Below are positions 28,915 through 38,589 of a stretch of DNA of 64,000 nt, piece after piece. The position numbers and the translations under genes were made by a program. The stretch is from Pseudomonas sp. EpS/L25. Lineage in GTDB: Bacteria; Pseudomonadota; Gammaproteobacteria; Pseudomonadales; Pseudomonadaceae. The DNA lies in the NCBI RefSeq assembly GCF_001512295.1, contig NZ_LNUP01000002.1, forward strand, positions 870,263 to 934,262, written 5' to 3'. How positions within the stretch are numbered: position 1 is the first letter of the stretch; every line of letters begins with the position of its first letter. Under the pieces are notes generated by a model that searched no databases, was not told where the DNA came from, and was given only the letters and a program-made list of their open reading frames with translations.

Positions 28915-29727
28915 ATGCCTAGCCGTCGTTGTGATCCATCTCTCATCCTTGCCCGCCGCCTGCTGCTGGTTGGCCTGCTGTCGTCCCTGGGCGGGGTGCA
29001 GGCAGCCGTGCTGGCCGAACTCGAACCTTTCGACCACGCCCAGCTCGTCCGCGACAGCGGACCGGCCGTGACGGAGCGCCTCTATCCCCTGGGGCCGGCC
29101 AGCCGCATCGGCGGTCGTCTGCGGTTGGAGGATTCGCTGCAGATCGAAGGCGAGCTGCAGGCCCAGACCTTCGAGCTGGCCAGCGGTCACCCGCCGCTGG
29201 CACGCCTCGACACCGAGCGCCAACGCCTGCAGCAGCACGGCGCGACCGTGCTCTACTGGTGCGAAGGGCGCGACTGCGGTGCCAGCAATGTCATCGCCAA
29301 CAGCATCCTCGGCGAGGCCATGCTCTACGGCCCCGACGATCAGCAGGGGCTGCTGGTGCTGCAGTTGGCCGAACCGCAGACGGTGCTGACGCTCTACGGC
29401 ATCACCCGCGGCAATCGCCGCGGCTACCTGCATGCCGAGCGCCTGCGGTCCGCGCAGCCATTGCCCGCACTGCTACCCAGCGCCAGTACCCTGCTCAAGG
29501 AACTGCAGCGCGATGGTCAGGTGCTGCTGCCGGTGCTGACCGCCGCGCCGGAGCAGCCCTGGGTGGCGCGGCTGGCCGCGGCCCTGGCGCTCAATGGCGA
29601 CGTGGCCGTGATCCTGGGCGGTGCCCAGGCCGAGGCCTGGCAGGATGCCCTGCGCCAGGCGGGCATTCGCGCTGCGCGGCTGCAGAGCGATGCGAGCCGG
29701 CCGGCCGGTCTCTATCGGCGGTCCTAG
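28915..29727 (+). CDS. DUF4892-type secreted protein
   Basis: The 270-residue product starts with Arg residues and a hydrophobic stretch (ARRLLLVGLLSSLGGVQAA), read as a signal peptide. The exported part has YWCEGRDCGASNVIANSILGEAMLYG, the typical Cys-containing centre of DUF4892 proteins, and ends in a stretch resembling an OmpA-like helix-strand repeat. The function is unknown; location in the periplasm or outer membrane is inferred. The stop TAG is made from a duplicated TA plus the first G of an inserted mobile element. Confidence 0.78.
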   Translation: MPSRRCDPSLILARRLLLVGLLSSLGGVQAAVLAELEPFDHAQLVRDSGPAVTERLYPLGPASRIGGRLRLEDSLQIEGELQAQTFELASGHPPLARLDTERQRLQQHGATVLYWCEGRDCGASNVIANSILGEAMLYGPDDQQGLLVLQLAEPQTVLTLYGITRGNRRGYLHAERLRSAQPLPALLPSASTLLKELQRDGQVLLPVLTAAPEQPWVARLAAALALNGDVAVILGGAQAEAWQDALRQAGIRAARLQSDASRPAGLYRRS

Positions 29728-29887
29728 TGTGGTGTTTCAGACGTTATCTACACGATGTTGACGGCGCTCTTTTAGCGCGGGCGGCGTTGCCACTCCTCGC
29801 CATCGCCCTGCTATGACTCGTCGCGGCGCCTGGCCCACACAGAAAAATCTCTCGCCAATTCTTGCGCGAACGTCTGAAACACCACAC
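29727..29887. mobile_element. 161-bp MITE, IS630-like, inserted in a CTAG
   Basis: The ends GTGTGGTGTTTCAGACGTT and its exact inverse AACGTCTGAAACACCACAC are perfect 19-bp terminal repeats, bordered by TA on both sides within CTA…TAG. A TA duplication at CTAG is the target signature of IS630-type transposases. The interior has no open frame that could code a transposase, so it is non-autonomous. Confidence 0.85.
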
Positions 29888-31077
29888 TAGACGTCGTTGA
29901 CGTAGCGGGTGCGCCCGGCGCCCAGGCCGCACAGCGTAGCCAGCACGGCGATCAGGGTGAAGAGCACGCCCATGGGCGCCCAGCTCTGGGTGGCGTCGTG
30001 GAGGATGCCGACCAGCAGTGGACCGAGGGACGCCAGGCTGTAGCCCGCGCCCTGAGCCATGCCGGAAAGCCGTCCGGCGGTCTCCGCATCCCGCGAGCGC
30101 AATACCAGCAGGGCGAGGGCCAGGCTGAAGGTGCCGCCCTGGCCCAGTCCCAGCACCACGGCCCAGAGCCATAGCGTCTTCAAGGGCGCATAGAGGCAAC
30201 CCAGCAGACCCGCGAGGGTAGCGACCATGACCAGGACGATGGCCAGGCGTTGGTCTCGTCCACGGGTCGCGAGCCAGGGTGCGGTCAAGGCGCTGACCAG
30301 TTGGGTCAGTATCGAGCCCGACAGCATCACGCCGGCCTGCACGGTGCCGAGGCCACGGTCGACCAACAGCGTGGGCAGCCAGCCGAAGACGATATAGGCC
30401 AGGGATGACTGCAGCCCCATGTAGAGGGTGATCTGCCAGGCCAGGCGATTGCGCCACAGCGAACCTCCCGCGTGGCGTCGGGCCGGTACGCTGGGCGGCT
30501 GGCGCAGTTGCGGTAGCCACACCAGCAGGGCGACCAGGGCGACCGTCGCCCAGGTCGCCAGGGCGGGTTGCCAGCGCCCGTCGAAGGCCTCGGCCAGGGG
30601 GGCGGTGGCACCGGCGGCCAGGGCCGCGCCAATGCACAGCATCATGGTGTAGAGGCCCATCAGCTGGCCGGCCTGGGCGGGGAAGTCGCGCTTGACCAGG
30701 GCCGGCAGGAGGACGCCGAGGATGCCGATGCAGGCCCCGGCGATCAGGCTGCCGAGGAACAGACCCGTGGGCGGCAGCAGGCTGCGCAGGACGATACCGC
30801 CTGCCAGCAGCGCCAGGACGGCGCCGAGGGTACGTTCGCTGCCCCAGCGGCGGGCCAGGCGCGGTGCCAGCGGGGCGAACAGGCCCAGGCAGAGGACGGG
30901 CAGGGTGGTGAGCAGCCCGATGGCGCTGCTGGAGAGTCCGGTGCTGCTTTCGATCTGGCGCAACAGGGGCGCCAGGCTCGACAGCGCCGGGCGCAGGTTG
31001 AGGGCGATGAGCATGAGGCTGGCGAGGAGCAGGCCGCGTTGCCACGGCGAACGGCAGGAAAGGCTGGGAGAGGACAT
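29887..31077 (-). CDS. MFS transporter, CynX/YycB-like
   Basis: The 396-residue protein has twelve hydrophobic segments and the signature ALNLRPALSSLAPLLRQIE near its N-terminus, shared by CynX (cyanate) and NimT/YeaN (2-nitroimidazole) transporters. Other landmarks are GACIGILGVLLPALVKRDFP and MGLQSSLAYIVFGWLPTLL. The open frame extends about 108 codons upstream, but that part is not protein-like; ATG 31077 is chosen, without a strong ribosome site. The substrate is unknown. Its stop codon is completed by the end of the MITE. Confidence 0.83.
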   Translation of the reverse strand: MSSPSLSCRSPWQRGLLLASLMLIALNLRPALSSLAPLLRQIESSTGLSSSAIGLLTTLPVLCLGLFAPLAPRLARRWGSERTLGAVLALLAGGIVLRSLLPPTGLFLGSLIAGACIGILGVLLPALVKRDFPAQAGQLMGLYTMMLCIGAALAAGATAPLAEAFDGRWQPALATWATVALVALLVWLPQLRQPPSVPARRHAGGSLWRNRLAWQITLYMGLQSSLAYIVFGWLPTLLVDRGLGTVQAGVMLSGSILTQLVSALTAPWLATRGRDQRLAIVLVMVATLAGLLGCLYAPLKTLWLWAVVLGLGQGGTFSLALALLVLRSRDAETAGRLSGMAQGAGYSLASLGPLLVGILHDATQSWAPMGVLFTLIAVLATLCGLGAGRTRYVNDV

Positions 31078-31259
31078 GCGGAAGGTTGCACTGACGGAAA
31101 CCGCCAATGCTAGCTCAGTCTGGCCATAACGCACGGCGCCTTCGACCGCCACCCTGCGCGGGAAAAAAATAGTCGGCGAGGCGGCTAAAAAATCGCCAGA
31201 TCGTTCATCGCCGCATCCCCGCTCGCTTGTCCGCGGTCGGTCGAAGGTTTTCCACGAGG

Positions 31260-31282
31260 TTATCCACAGCAACTGTGGATTA
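31260..31282. promoter_or_regulatory. Inverted pair of DnaA-box-like sites
   Basis: TTATCCACA (perfect DnaA box) and TGTGGATTA (8 of 9) face each other around CAA, giving a palindrome with arms ATCCACAG/CTGTGGAT. It lies in the 341-base gap between the MFS gene and selD; otherwise no gene is visible there. Confidence 0.45.
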
Positions 31283-31418
31283 CCGCCGAAAAACAGGCCT
31301 TTTGCTTTGTCCGGCGATCTGCTAGGCGTGGCCCTCGCCGCCGCTGGGCGGGCTTTTGCTACTATGACGACCCTTCGCGCTGCTCGTCGACCGAGTGCCA
31401 CGCTGATCCGGAGTACCC

Positions 31419-32453
31419 ATGTCCCATCCCATTCGCCTTACCCAATACAGCCACGGCGCCGGTTGTGGTTGCAAGATCGCTCCCAAGACCCTGGAGACCA
31501 TCCTGGCGGGGAGCGGTGCCCAGCACCTGGACCCGCGCCTCTGGGTCGGCAACGCCTCGCGCGACGATGCCGCGGTGTACGGCCTGGACGAGGAGCGGGG
31601 CGTGGTGTCCACCACCGATTTCTTCATGCCCATCGTCGACGATCCCTTCGACTTCGGCCGCATCGCCGCCACCAATGCGATCAGCGACATCTATGCCATG
31701 GGCGGCGATCCCCTGCTGGCCATCGCCATCCTCGGCTGGCCGGTCAACGTGCTGCCGCCCGAGGTGGCCCGTGAGGTCATCGCCGGCGGGCGCCGGGTGT
31801 GCGACGACGCGGGCATCCCCCTGGCGGGCGGACATTCCATCGATGCCCCCGAGCCGATCTTCGGCCTGGCGGTCACCGGTATCGTCGAAAAGCGCCATCT
31901 CAAGCGCAACGACACCGCGACCCTGGGCAGCCGTCTCTACCTGACCAAGCCGCTGGGCATCGGCATCCTCACCACCGCCGAGAAGCGAGCCCTGCTGCGG
32001 CCGGCCGACCAGCACCTGGCGCGTGACACCATGTGCCAGCTCAACCGTCCCGGCAGCCGCTTCGGGCGCCTGGCGGGGGTCACGGCGATGACCGACGTCA
32101 CCGGCTTCGGCCTGCTCGGCCACCTGGTGGAAATGGCCGATGGCAGCGGCCTGACCGCGGAGCTCGACTGCGCCGCCATCCCCCAGTTGCCGGGGGTGGA
32201 CTTCTATCTCGACCAGGGCTGCGTCCCCGGCGGGACGGAGCGCAACTTCGACAGCTACGGCGCCCGCATCGCCCCGCTCGACGAGCGCCGTCGCCAGCTG
32301 CTGTGCGATCCCCAGACCAGCGGCGGCCTGCTGGTGGCCGTCGCGCCCGAGGGTGAGGCGGAGTTCCAGGCGGTGGCTGCCGAGCAGGGTCTGGCCCTAC
32401 GGCCCATCGGCCGGCTGGTGGCCCGGCGCGCCCATGCGGTCGAGGTGGCCTGA
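31419..32453 (+). CDS. selD: Selenide, water dikinase
   Basis: The 344-residue enzyme makes selenophosphate from selenide and ATP. The N-terminal active-site loop is [12 protein letters not shown], with Cys where some homologues carry selenocysteine, followed by the conserved Lys. The AIRS-type ATP motifs [20 protein letters not shown] and [18 protein letters not shown] are intact. The last base of its stop codon region overlaps the start of the next gene (TGATG), so translation is coupled to the tRNA selenouridine synthase, its user. Confidence 0.96.
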   Translation: MSHPIRLTQYSHGAGCGCKIAPKTLETILAGSGAQHLDPRLWVGNASRDDAAVYGLDEERGVVSTTDFFMPIVDDPFDFGRIAATNAISDIYAMGGDPLLAIAILGWPVNVLPPEVAREVIAGGRRVCDDAGIPLAGGHSIDAPEPIFGLAVTGIVEKRHLKRNDTATLGSRLYLTKPLGIGILTTAEKRALLRPADQHLARDTMCQLNRPGSRFGRLAGVTAMTDVTGFGLLGHLVEMADGSGLTAELDCAAIPQLPGVDFYLDQGCVPGGTERNFDSYGARIAPLDERRRQLLCDPQTSGGLLVAVAPEGEAEFQAVAAEQGLALRPIGRLVARRAHAVEVA

Positions 32454-33553
32454 TGACCCAGCGTGAGGATGCCCGTGACCTGCGGGCGCTGTTCCTGAGC
32501 GAGGTGCCGCTGATCGATGTGCGCGCCCCGGTGGAGTTCGCCAAGGGCGCCTTTCCCATGGCCACCAACCTGCCACTGATGAACGACCTGGAGCGCCAGC
32601 GCGTCGGCACCCGCTACAAGCAGCAGGGCCAGCAGGCAGCGCTGGAGCTGGGGCATCAGCTGGTGTCCGGCGCGGTGAAAGAGCAGCGTATCCAGGCCTG
32701 GGCCGCCTTCGCCCAGGCCCATCCGGAGGGTTATCTCTATTGCTTCCGTGGCGGCCTGCGCTCGCAGATCAGCCAGCAGTGGCTGCGCAGCGAGGGCGGC
32801 ATCGCCTATCCACGGGTGGTGGGTGGCTACAAGGCGATGCGGACCTTCCTGATCGAGACGCTGCAACAGGCGCTCGCCGAGTGTCGCTTCGTCGTGGTGG
32901 GCGGCATGACCGGCACCGGCAAGACCGAGGTGGTCGCCCAGCTCGCCAATGCCGTCGATCTCGAAGGCCACGCCAATCACCGCGGCTCCAGTTTCGGCAA
33001 GCGCGCCACGCCGCAGCCGGGGCAGATCGATTTCGAGAATCGCCTGGCCATCGACCTGCTGCGGCGCCGCCATGCCGGACAGACGTCGTTCGTCCTGGAG
33101 GACGAATCGCGCCTGGTCGGCCGCTGCTCGCTGCCGCTGGAACTGCATCAGGGCATGCAGCAGTTCCCGCTGGTCTGGCTGGACGACAGTCGGGAAAATC
33201 GCGTCGAACGCATCCTGCGCGACTACGTCGTCGACCTGGCGGCGGAGTTCATTGCCCTGCACGGACCGGAGCAGGGCTTCGCGCTGTTCGCCGAGCAGTT
33301 GCGCAAGAGTCTCTCCGGCATCGCCAAGCGGCTGGGTGGCGAACGCTTCCAGCGGTTGTCGGCCATCCTGGAGGCGGCCCTGGCCGAACAGGAACGCTCG
33401 GGTGACGTGGCGGTCCATCGCGGCTGGATCGAGGGCCTGCTGGCGGAATACTACGACCCCATGTACGCCTACCAGCGCGAGAGCAAGGCAGCCCGCGTGG
33501 TGTTCAGCGGCGACCAGGCCGCGGTGGTCGATTATCTGCGCCGCGCCGGCTGA
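32453..33553 (+). CDS. selU: tRNA 2-selenouridine synthase
   Basis: The 366-residue protein (also called MnmH/YbbB) replaces sulfur by selenium at wobble 2-thiouridine using selenophosphate from SelD. The N-terminal rhodanese domain has the active Cys in [12 protein letters not shown]. The C-terminal half has a P-loop ([13 protein letters not shown]) used for geranyl/selenium transfer. It overlaps selD by one base. The pair alone indicates selenium use in tRNA, with no selenoprotein insertion genes visible in the window. Confidence 0.95.
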   Translation: MTQREDARDLRALFLSEVPLIDVRAPVEFAKGAFPMATNLPLMNDLERQRVGTRYKQQGQQAALELGHQLVSGAVKEQRIQAWAAFAQAHPEGYLYCFRGGLRSQISQQWLRSEGGIAYPRVVGGYKAMRTFLIETLQQALAECRFVVVGGMTGTGKTEVVAQLANAVDLEGHANHRGSSFGKRATPQPGQIDFENRLAIDLLRRRHAGQTSFVLEDESRLVGRCSLPLELHQGMQQFPLVWLDDSRENRVERILRDYVVDLAAEFIALHGPEQGFALFAEQLRKSLSGIAKRLGGERFQRLSAILEAALAEQERSGDVAVHRGWIEGLLAEYYDPMYAYQRESKAARVVFSGDQAAVVDYLRRAG

Positions 33554-33632
33554 ACAGCGCCGCGCGAAAGCGGTCTACGCAGCGACTATCCGAGGCTTTC
33601 GGCTAGTCGCCCCAGCTCGCAAGGAGAAGAAG

Positions 33633-33923
33633 ATGAAGTCGAAACTGGTCCCCGTGGTGTCTGCCGCCCTGGCACTCGCCGTGCTCGCCGGCTGTTCGGG
33701 CAAGGTGGTCAATCGTGATAGCTGCGCCAGCCAGACCCGTTCCGCCTGGCAGGAACTGGACCTGGCCAAGGCCGAGGGGTTTTCCGGCACGGTGAGCTAT
33801 TCCAAGGCGCTGGCGCTGCTGTCCACCGCCAAGACGCAGCAGCAGGTCGAGGCCTACGATGGCTGCGTGAAGAATGCGGAAAAGGCACGTTTCTACATTC
33901 GGGAGTCCCGCGCGGGACGCTGA
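33633..33923 (+). CDS. Small lipoprotein, function unknown
   Basis: The 96-residue product has a clear lipoprotein signal: MKSKLVPVVSAALALAVLAG followed by Cys21 in the lipobox LAGC. The mature part is helical, with two more cysteines (NRDSCASQ and YDGCVKN) that may form a disulfide, and ends KARFYIRESRAGR. The start has a strong AAGGAGAAG site. Similar small lipoproteins occur in pseudomonads without known function. Confidence 0.82.
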   Translation: MKSKLVPVVSAALALAVLAGCSGKVVNRDSCASQTRSAWQELDLAKAEGFSGTVSYSKALALLSTAKTQQQVEAYDGCVKNAEKARFYIRESRAGR

Positions 33924-33940
33924 GTATCCCCGTGCTGGCC

Positions 33941-34189
33941 TGAGAGCCTGTTCAAAATCTGCTGCGCGTCGGCCAAGCGGCGTTGAAAAGGGCCTGGAAG
34001 GCCAGCCCCACCTGGGCGGCCCCGTCGCCATGCTCATTGACCAGTCGCAAACTCGAGCGCGGGTCCGATCCGCTTGTTCAGCCCTTTGATTCGCTGGCGC
34101 TCACCCTACGGGCCAGCCGTTGGCTGTTACTCCCGTTGGTCGTTGCGCCTGGTTTGGCTCTAGCTCGCGAGATGATGAACAGGCTCTAG
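33941..34189. repeat. Dispersed intergenic element, copy D
   Basis: TGAGAGCCTGTTCA and TGAACAGGCTCTAG are the inverted ends. The interior carries TCTGCTGCGCGTCGGCCAAG and GCTCTAGCTCGCGAG, as in copies C, F and G. The central hairpin is degenerate (TTGAC/GCAAA). Its right end shares a CTAG with copy E. Confidence 0.78.
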
Positions 34190-34348
34190 GCTCTGTACGA
34201 AAAATGCCTGCGCTCGGTGATGCTTCGTTGAAAAAGGCTTCGGAATGCTCATTTACCACTCGTAAACCCGAGCGCGGGTCCGATCCGCTTCCTCAGCCTT
34301 TTTCGCCTCGCCTGACCTTCGCTCGGCGACCTTTCGTACGGAGCCTAA
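34186..34348. repeat. Dispersed intergenic element, copy E
   Basis: TAGGCTCTGTACGAAA and TTTCGTACGGAGCCTA are near-perfect 16-bp inverted ends. The centre is GGAATGCTCATTTACCACTC followed by GTAAAC. It abuts copy D. The following 34349-34477 stretch leads into the chemoreceptor gene without a promoter I can recognise. Confidence 0.8.
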
Positions 34349-34477
34349 GGCCATCCGCGAAAGCGACCCGTACATAGCCGCTGGCGACGGATCAGGCCGA
34401 TTCCGGCGTTCACTCCTCAAGAAAAGGTTTCCACGGACGAAAGCTCGGCGTGGAACTCATTCTTCTGGGGAAGCCGT

Positions 34478-36430
34478 ATGGATGGGATGGCGAGGTACCG
34501 GCTGGCCAATTGGCGTACCGCGACGAAACTGGCGGTCGGGTTCGGTCTGGTCCTGCTGCTGACCCTGGTGGTGGCTGTCCAGGGCGGGCTGGCGCTCAAG
34601 GACGTCGAGCATCGTTTCGGCTCGCTCAAGGACATGGCTGCGGTCAATCGGCAGATGATGCAGGTCCGGGCGTTGGAGCAGGGCTTTCGGCTGACTGGCG
34701 ACAAGGCGTTGTCCGAGCGTCTGCAGAAGGCGTTGCCCGACGTCCTGGCGGGACTTTCCAGGCTCTCCGGCGAAGCGGGCAGCGCCGACGCGGCGAGCGT
34801 CTCGGCGGCCATGGAAAGCATCAAGGCCTATGGTGCGGCCTTCACCGAATTCGAAAGACTCAACACCTCGCGGCACCTGGCCATGGATGGCGCGACCTTC
34901 CTGGTGGAGGGGGCGGCCAACAGCCTGGACATCCTGCAGTCCGGCCTGCTGGATGACGGTACCTACGCCCTGCGCGACTCCCAGGGCAAGCAGGGCGCCG
35001 AGTTGCTCGCACTCTCGCAGCAGGTGGGCGAACTCTATCGGCTGATGCTCAAGAGCCTCGACGAGGCCCAGGCGCGGGCCAGCAAGTCCAGTGTGGATGA
35101 TTCACCGTTGCCCTCGGCGACCGCCGCCCTCGCGCAGTTGGCCAAGGTGGAGCCGCAACTGAGCGACCCAGCCTATTCCTCGGTCATCCAGGACGTCTCC
35201 ACCAACATCAAGGAATTCACCACGCGCCTCGGCGACTACTCCGCCGCCCTCGCCAAGGAGCAGATCGCCGGCGCCGGCATGACCAACCTGGCCCAGACCG
35301 CCGTGCAGCGCGTCGACGCCCTCTATGGGGAGCAGGAAGCCGAGTTGCAGGCGATGATGACCAAGCGCCTGCTGGCCATCGCCGGTATCGCCCTGCTGGC
35401 GCTGATCGTCGGGGCCCTGGCGGCGCTGTTCATCACCCTGGCCATCGTCCGGCCGCTGCGCCAGGTGATCGCCGCCGCCGAGCGGATCGCCGAGGGCGAC
35501 CTGGATGTCGAGCTGAAGGTCGATCGCACTGACGAGATCGGCCAATTGCAGCGCTCCAGCGCCAGCATGGTAGCCGCCTTGCGCAACATGGTGCTGCAGT
35601 TGCAGGGTGGCATCGGTCGCCTCGGTCAGGCCGTCGAGGTGCTGACCGACCAGGCCCGCGAGGCGCAACTGGGCATGACGCGCCAGCGCGAGGAGACCGA
35701 CCAGGTCGCTGCGGCCATGGCGGAATTGGCCGCGACCGCCCATAGCGTCGCCGCGGATGCCGAGGGCGCCGCCACGGCGGTGGACCAGGCTGAGCGCCGG
35801 GTGAGCGATGGCCATGCCGTGGTCGGCCGGAGTCTTGCCGGTGTCGAGACGCTGGGCGTGGACGTGCGGGCCGCGGCCGAAAGCCTGCAGGGCGTCTCCC
35901 GCGACAGCCAGGCGATCAGTGCGGTGCTCGACGTGATCAAGGCGGTGGCCGAGCAGACCAACCTGCTGGCCCTCAACGCCGCCATCGAGGCCGCGCGCGC
36001 CGGGGACCAGGGGCGGGGGTTCGCCGTGGTCGCCGACGAGGTACGGGCCCTGGCCAAGCGCACGCAGCAGTCCAGCGTGGAGATCGAGCAGCTCATCGCC
36101 GTGTTGCAGCGGGGCAGTGGCGAAGCGGTCGGACGGATGCAGCAGAGCGAACTGCTGCTGACCGGCACGCTGAACAATGCGACCGATACTCGCCAGGCGT
36201 TCGCCGAGATCGCCACGGCGGTGGCCAGCATCCAGCAGAAGAATCAGCAGATCGCCGCCGCGGCAGTGCAGCAGAGCGCGGTGGCGGAAGAGGTCGCGGT
36301 CAACGTGACACGCATCCGTGATGGTGCCGACCAGACCAGCGAAGTGATGGCGGCAACGGCAGCGGCCAGTCGTGAATTGGCCGCGCTGGGTGAGGAACTC
36401 ACCACCCTGGTCCGCCGCTTCCGCGTCTAG
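34478..36430 (+). CDS. Methyl-accepting chemotaxis protein
   Basis: The 650-residue receptor has a first membrane helix at about residues 18-38 ([20 protein letters not shown]), a long helical periplasmic domain, a second helix at about 290-325 ([20 protein letters not shown]), a HAMP domain ([20 protein letters not shown]) and the signalling tip [20 protein letters not shown]. It lacks a C-terminal CheR-docking pentapeptide. The start has GGGGAAG close to ATG 34478. The ligand is unknown. Confidence 0.94.
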   Translation: MDGMARYRLANWRTATKLAVGFGLVLLLTLVVAVQGGLALKDVEHRFGSLKDMAAVNRQMMQVRALEQGFRLTGDKALSERLQKALPDVLAGLSRLSGEAGSADAASVSAAMESIKAYGAAFTEFERLNTSRHLAMDGATFLVEGAANSLDILQSGLLDDGTYALRDSQGKQGAELLALSQQVGELYRLMLKSLDEAQARASKSSVDDSPLPSATAALAQLAKVEPQLSDPAYSSVIQDVSTNIKEFTTRLGDYSAALAKEQIAGAGMTNLAQTAVQRVDALYGEQEAELQAMMTKRLLAIAGIALLALIVGALAALFITLAIVRPLRQVIAAAERIAEGDLDVELKVDRTDEIGQLQRSSASMVAALRNMVLQLQGGIGRLGQAVEVLTDQAREAQLGMTRQREETDQVAAAMAELAATAHSVAADAEGAATAVDQAERRVSDGHAVVGRSLAGVETLGVDVRAAAESLQGVSRDSQAISAVLDVIKAVAEQTNLLALNAAIEAARAGDQGRGFAVVADEVRALAKRTQQSSVEIEQLIAVLQRGSGEAVGRMQQSELLLTGTLNNATDTRQAFAEIATAVASIQQKNQQIAAAAVQQSAVAEEVAVNVTRIRDGADQTSEVMAATAAASRELAALGEELTTLVRRFRV

Positions 36431-36437
36431 TGCAGCG

Positions 36438-37175
36438 CTATTGGGCGTTGAGCGCCTGGCCGGTGGTGCCCTGGCCCGCCGGGCCGAGCAGGTAGAGATA
36501 GACCGGCAGGATGGCTTCCGGCAGAGGCACGCGCACGGGGTCTTCCTCGGGATAGGCGGCCGCGCGCATGGCGGTGCGGGTGCCGCCCGGGTTGACGCTA
36601 TTGACCCGAATGCCGGCATCCGCCAGCTCCTCGGCCCAGACCTGCATCAGCCCTTCGGTGGCGAACTTGGACACCGAATAGGCGCCCCAGCCCGCGCGAC
36701 CTTTGCGGCCGACACTGCTCGACGTGAAGATCACGGAGGCATCGCTCGAGGCCTTGAGCAGCGGTAACAGTGCCTGCGTCAGGGCGAAACCCGCCTGGAC
36801 GTTGACGTTCAGCACCTGCGCCAGTGCCGAAGCCGGGGTTTCTTCCAGAGATACGCGCGGGCCGAGCAGGCCGGCGTTGTGCACCAGGCCATCGAGACGT
36901 CCGAAACGCTGCGATAGGCGCTGTGCCACGGCGGCATAGGCGGCGACATCGGCCTGTTCCAGGTCCAGCACCAGGGTTTCCGCGGGCTGGCCACCGGCGG
37001 CGAGGATCTCGTCACGCACCTGATCCAGCGCCGCCACATCGCGGCCGTGGAGGATCACCTGCGCACCTAGCGCGGCGCAGCCCTTGGCCAAAGCGGCACC
37101 AATGCCGCGGTTGGCGCCGGTGATCAGGATGACGCGGTCTCTGAGCAGATCGGCTGGGACGTGGTAGTCGAACAT
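36438..37175 (-). CDS. YciK-type SDR oxidoreductase
   Basis: The 245-residue protein has the SDR cofactor motif ITGANRGIGAALAKG, the NAG motif HNAGLLGP, and an intact active site (SSSVGRKGRAGWGAYSVSKF). It belongs to the YciK group, whose reaction is not settled. ATG 37175 has a TAGGAAA site; the open frame upstream overlaps mupP in a different register. It is the last gene of a four-gene minus-strand run with mupP, ubiG and the deaminase gene, a conserved pseudomonad order. Confidence 0.9.
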   Translation of the reverse strand: MFDYHVPADLLRDRVILITGANRGIGAALAKGCAALGAQVILHGRDVAALDQVRDEILAAGGQPAETLVLDLEQADVAAYAAVAQRLSQRFGRLDGLVHNAGLLGPRVSLEETPASALAQVLNVNVQAGFALTQALLPLLKASSDASVIFTSSSVGRKGRAGWGAYSVSKFATEGLMQVWAEELADAGIRVNSVNPGGTRTAMRAAAYPEEDPVRVPLPEAILPVYLYLLGPAGQGTTGQALNAQ

Positions 37176-37183
37176 GGAATTTC

Positions 37184-37855
37184 CTAGCAACCGCACAGCG
37201 CGCGATCGAGCAGGGGGCGCAAGTCCAGTGGGTGGTCGATGATGGCATCGGCGCCCCAATGCTCCGGATGGTCGTCGGGGTGGATGTAGCCGTAGCGCGC
37301 CGCGACCGTCTTGCTGCCCGCCGCGCGACCGGACTCGATGTCGCGCAGGTCGTCGCCGATGAACAGGGCGGTCTGGGGATCGACGTCCAGTTGCCGGCAG
37401 GCCAGCAGCACCATCTCCGGGTCCGGCTTGCTGCGGGTGACGTGATCCGGGCAGACCAGGCAGGCCGAGCGCTCGGCCAGGCCGAGGCGCTGCATGATCG
37501 GCTCGGCGAAGCGCACCGGCTTGTTGGTCACCACGCCCCAGCGCAGCCGGGCAGCCTCCAGGTCGCGCAGGATCTCGTCCATGCCCTCGAACAGCCGGGT
37601 ATGCACCGCGCAGTGCTCCTGGTAGCGCTCGAGGAATTCCAGGCGCAACGGCTCCAGCTCGGTGCCCAGCGGATCGACCTCGAAGCCGGCCAGGATCATG
37701 GCCTTGGCACCACCGGAGATGACGCCGCGCAGGCGCGCTTCATCGGCCGGCGGGAGACCCTGGTCCTGGCGCATGGCCTGGAGGATGGCGATGAAGTCCG
37801 GCGCCGTGTCCAGCAGGGTGCCGTCCATGTCGAAGAGGACCGCTTGCAGACGCAT
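37184..37855 (-). CDS. mupP: N-acetylmuramic acid 6-phosphate phosphatase
   Basis: The 223-residue HAD phosphatase has motif [15 protein letters not shown] (nucleophile Asp9, acid/base Asp11), motif II VVTNKP, and motif [19 protein letters not shown] plus [12 protein letters not shown]. In Pseudomonas this gene next to ubiG is MupP, part of the peptidoglycan recycling route that bypasses fosfomycin-sensitive MurA by making free MurNAc. Position and sequence both support the name. It lies 3 bases after ubiG. Confidence 0.9.
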   Translation of the reverse strand: MRLQAVLFDMDGTLLDTAPDFIAILQAMRQDQGLPPADEARLRGVISGGAKAMILAGFEVDPLGTELEPLRLEFLERYQEHCAVHTRLFEGMDEILRDLEAARLRWGVVTNKPVRFAEPIMQRLGLAERSACLVCPDHVTRSKPDPEMVLLACRQLDVDPQTALFIGDDLRDIESGRAAGSKTVAARYGYIHPDDHPEHWGADAIIDHPLDLRPLLDRALCGC

Positions 37856-37858
37856 GGA

Positions 37859-38557
37859 TCAATCCTCGCGCTGGGTGCGCACCATGTAGTTCACCGTCAC
37901 GTCGCCTTCGAGCTTGTATCTCTTGGTCAGCGGGTTGTAGGTGAGGCCGATGATGTCGCGCACAGTGAGGCCGGCGGCGCGCGCCCAGGCCCCCAGTTCC
38001 GCGGGACGGATGAACTTGCGGAAATCGTGGGTGCCGCGCGGCAGCAGGCGCAGCACGTATTCGGCGCCGACGATGGCGAACAGATAGGCCTTGGGATTGC
38101 GGTTGATGGTGGAGAAGAACACCTGGCCGCCCGGCTTGACCAGGTCGTGGCAGGCCTTGATCACCGAGGCGGGGTCCGGCACGTGTTCGAGCATCTCCAG
38201 GCAGGTCACCACGTCGTAGCTACCGGCGTGCTTGCGCGCGTGGTCCTCGGTGGTCTCCTGGATGTATTCCACCGGCACGCCGGACTCCAACTGATGCAGG
38301 CGGGCGACGGCCAGGGGGGCCTCGGCCATGTCGATGCCGGTCACCTGGGCGCCGCGCTGGGCCATGGCCTCGCTGAGGATGCCGCCACCGCAGCCCACGT
38401 CCAGCACCTTCTTGCCGGCGAGGCCCGCGTGCTGGTCGATCCAGTTGACGCGCAGCGGATTGATGTCGTGCAGCGGCTTGAATTCGCTCTCGCGATCCCA
38501 CCAGCGGTAGGCGAGGGCCTCGAACTTGGCGATCTCGGCGTTATCGACGTTGGACAT
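37859..38557 (-). CDS. ubiG: Ubiquinone biosynthesis O-methyltransferase
   Basis: The 232-residue enzyme methylates both hydroxyl groups in ubiquinone synthesis. It has the UbiG N-terminus ([20 protein letters not shown], then [13 protein letters not shown]), SAM motif [17 protein letters not shown] and the C-terminal [22 protein letters not shown] 38557 follows a GGAGAACGCC site; the frame stays open upstream inside the deaminase gene but is a shadow. The length is standard. Confidence 0.96.
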   Translation of the reverse strand: MSNVDNAEIAKFEALAYRWWDRESEFKPLHDINPLRVNWIDQHAGLAGKKVLDVGCGGGILSEAMAQRGAQVTGIDMAEAPLAVARLHQLESGVPVEYIQETTEDHARKHAGSYDVVTCLEMLEHVPDPASVIKACHDLVKPGGQVFFSTINRNPKAYLFAIVGAEYVLRLLPRGTHDFRKFIRPAELGAWARAAGLTVRDIIGLTYNPLTKRYKLEGDVTVNYMVRTQRED

Positions 38558-38589
38558 GGCGTTCTCCAGAGGCAAGGAAGCGGGGCGCG

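Noticed and set aside
31419-32453. Selenocysteine in SelD
   Set aside because: The active-site position is a TGC/TGT Cys codon in GAGCGCK; there is no in-frame TGA.
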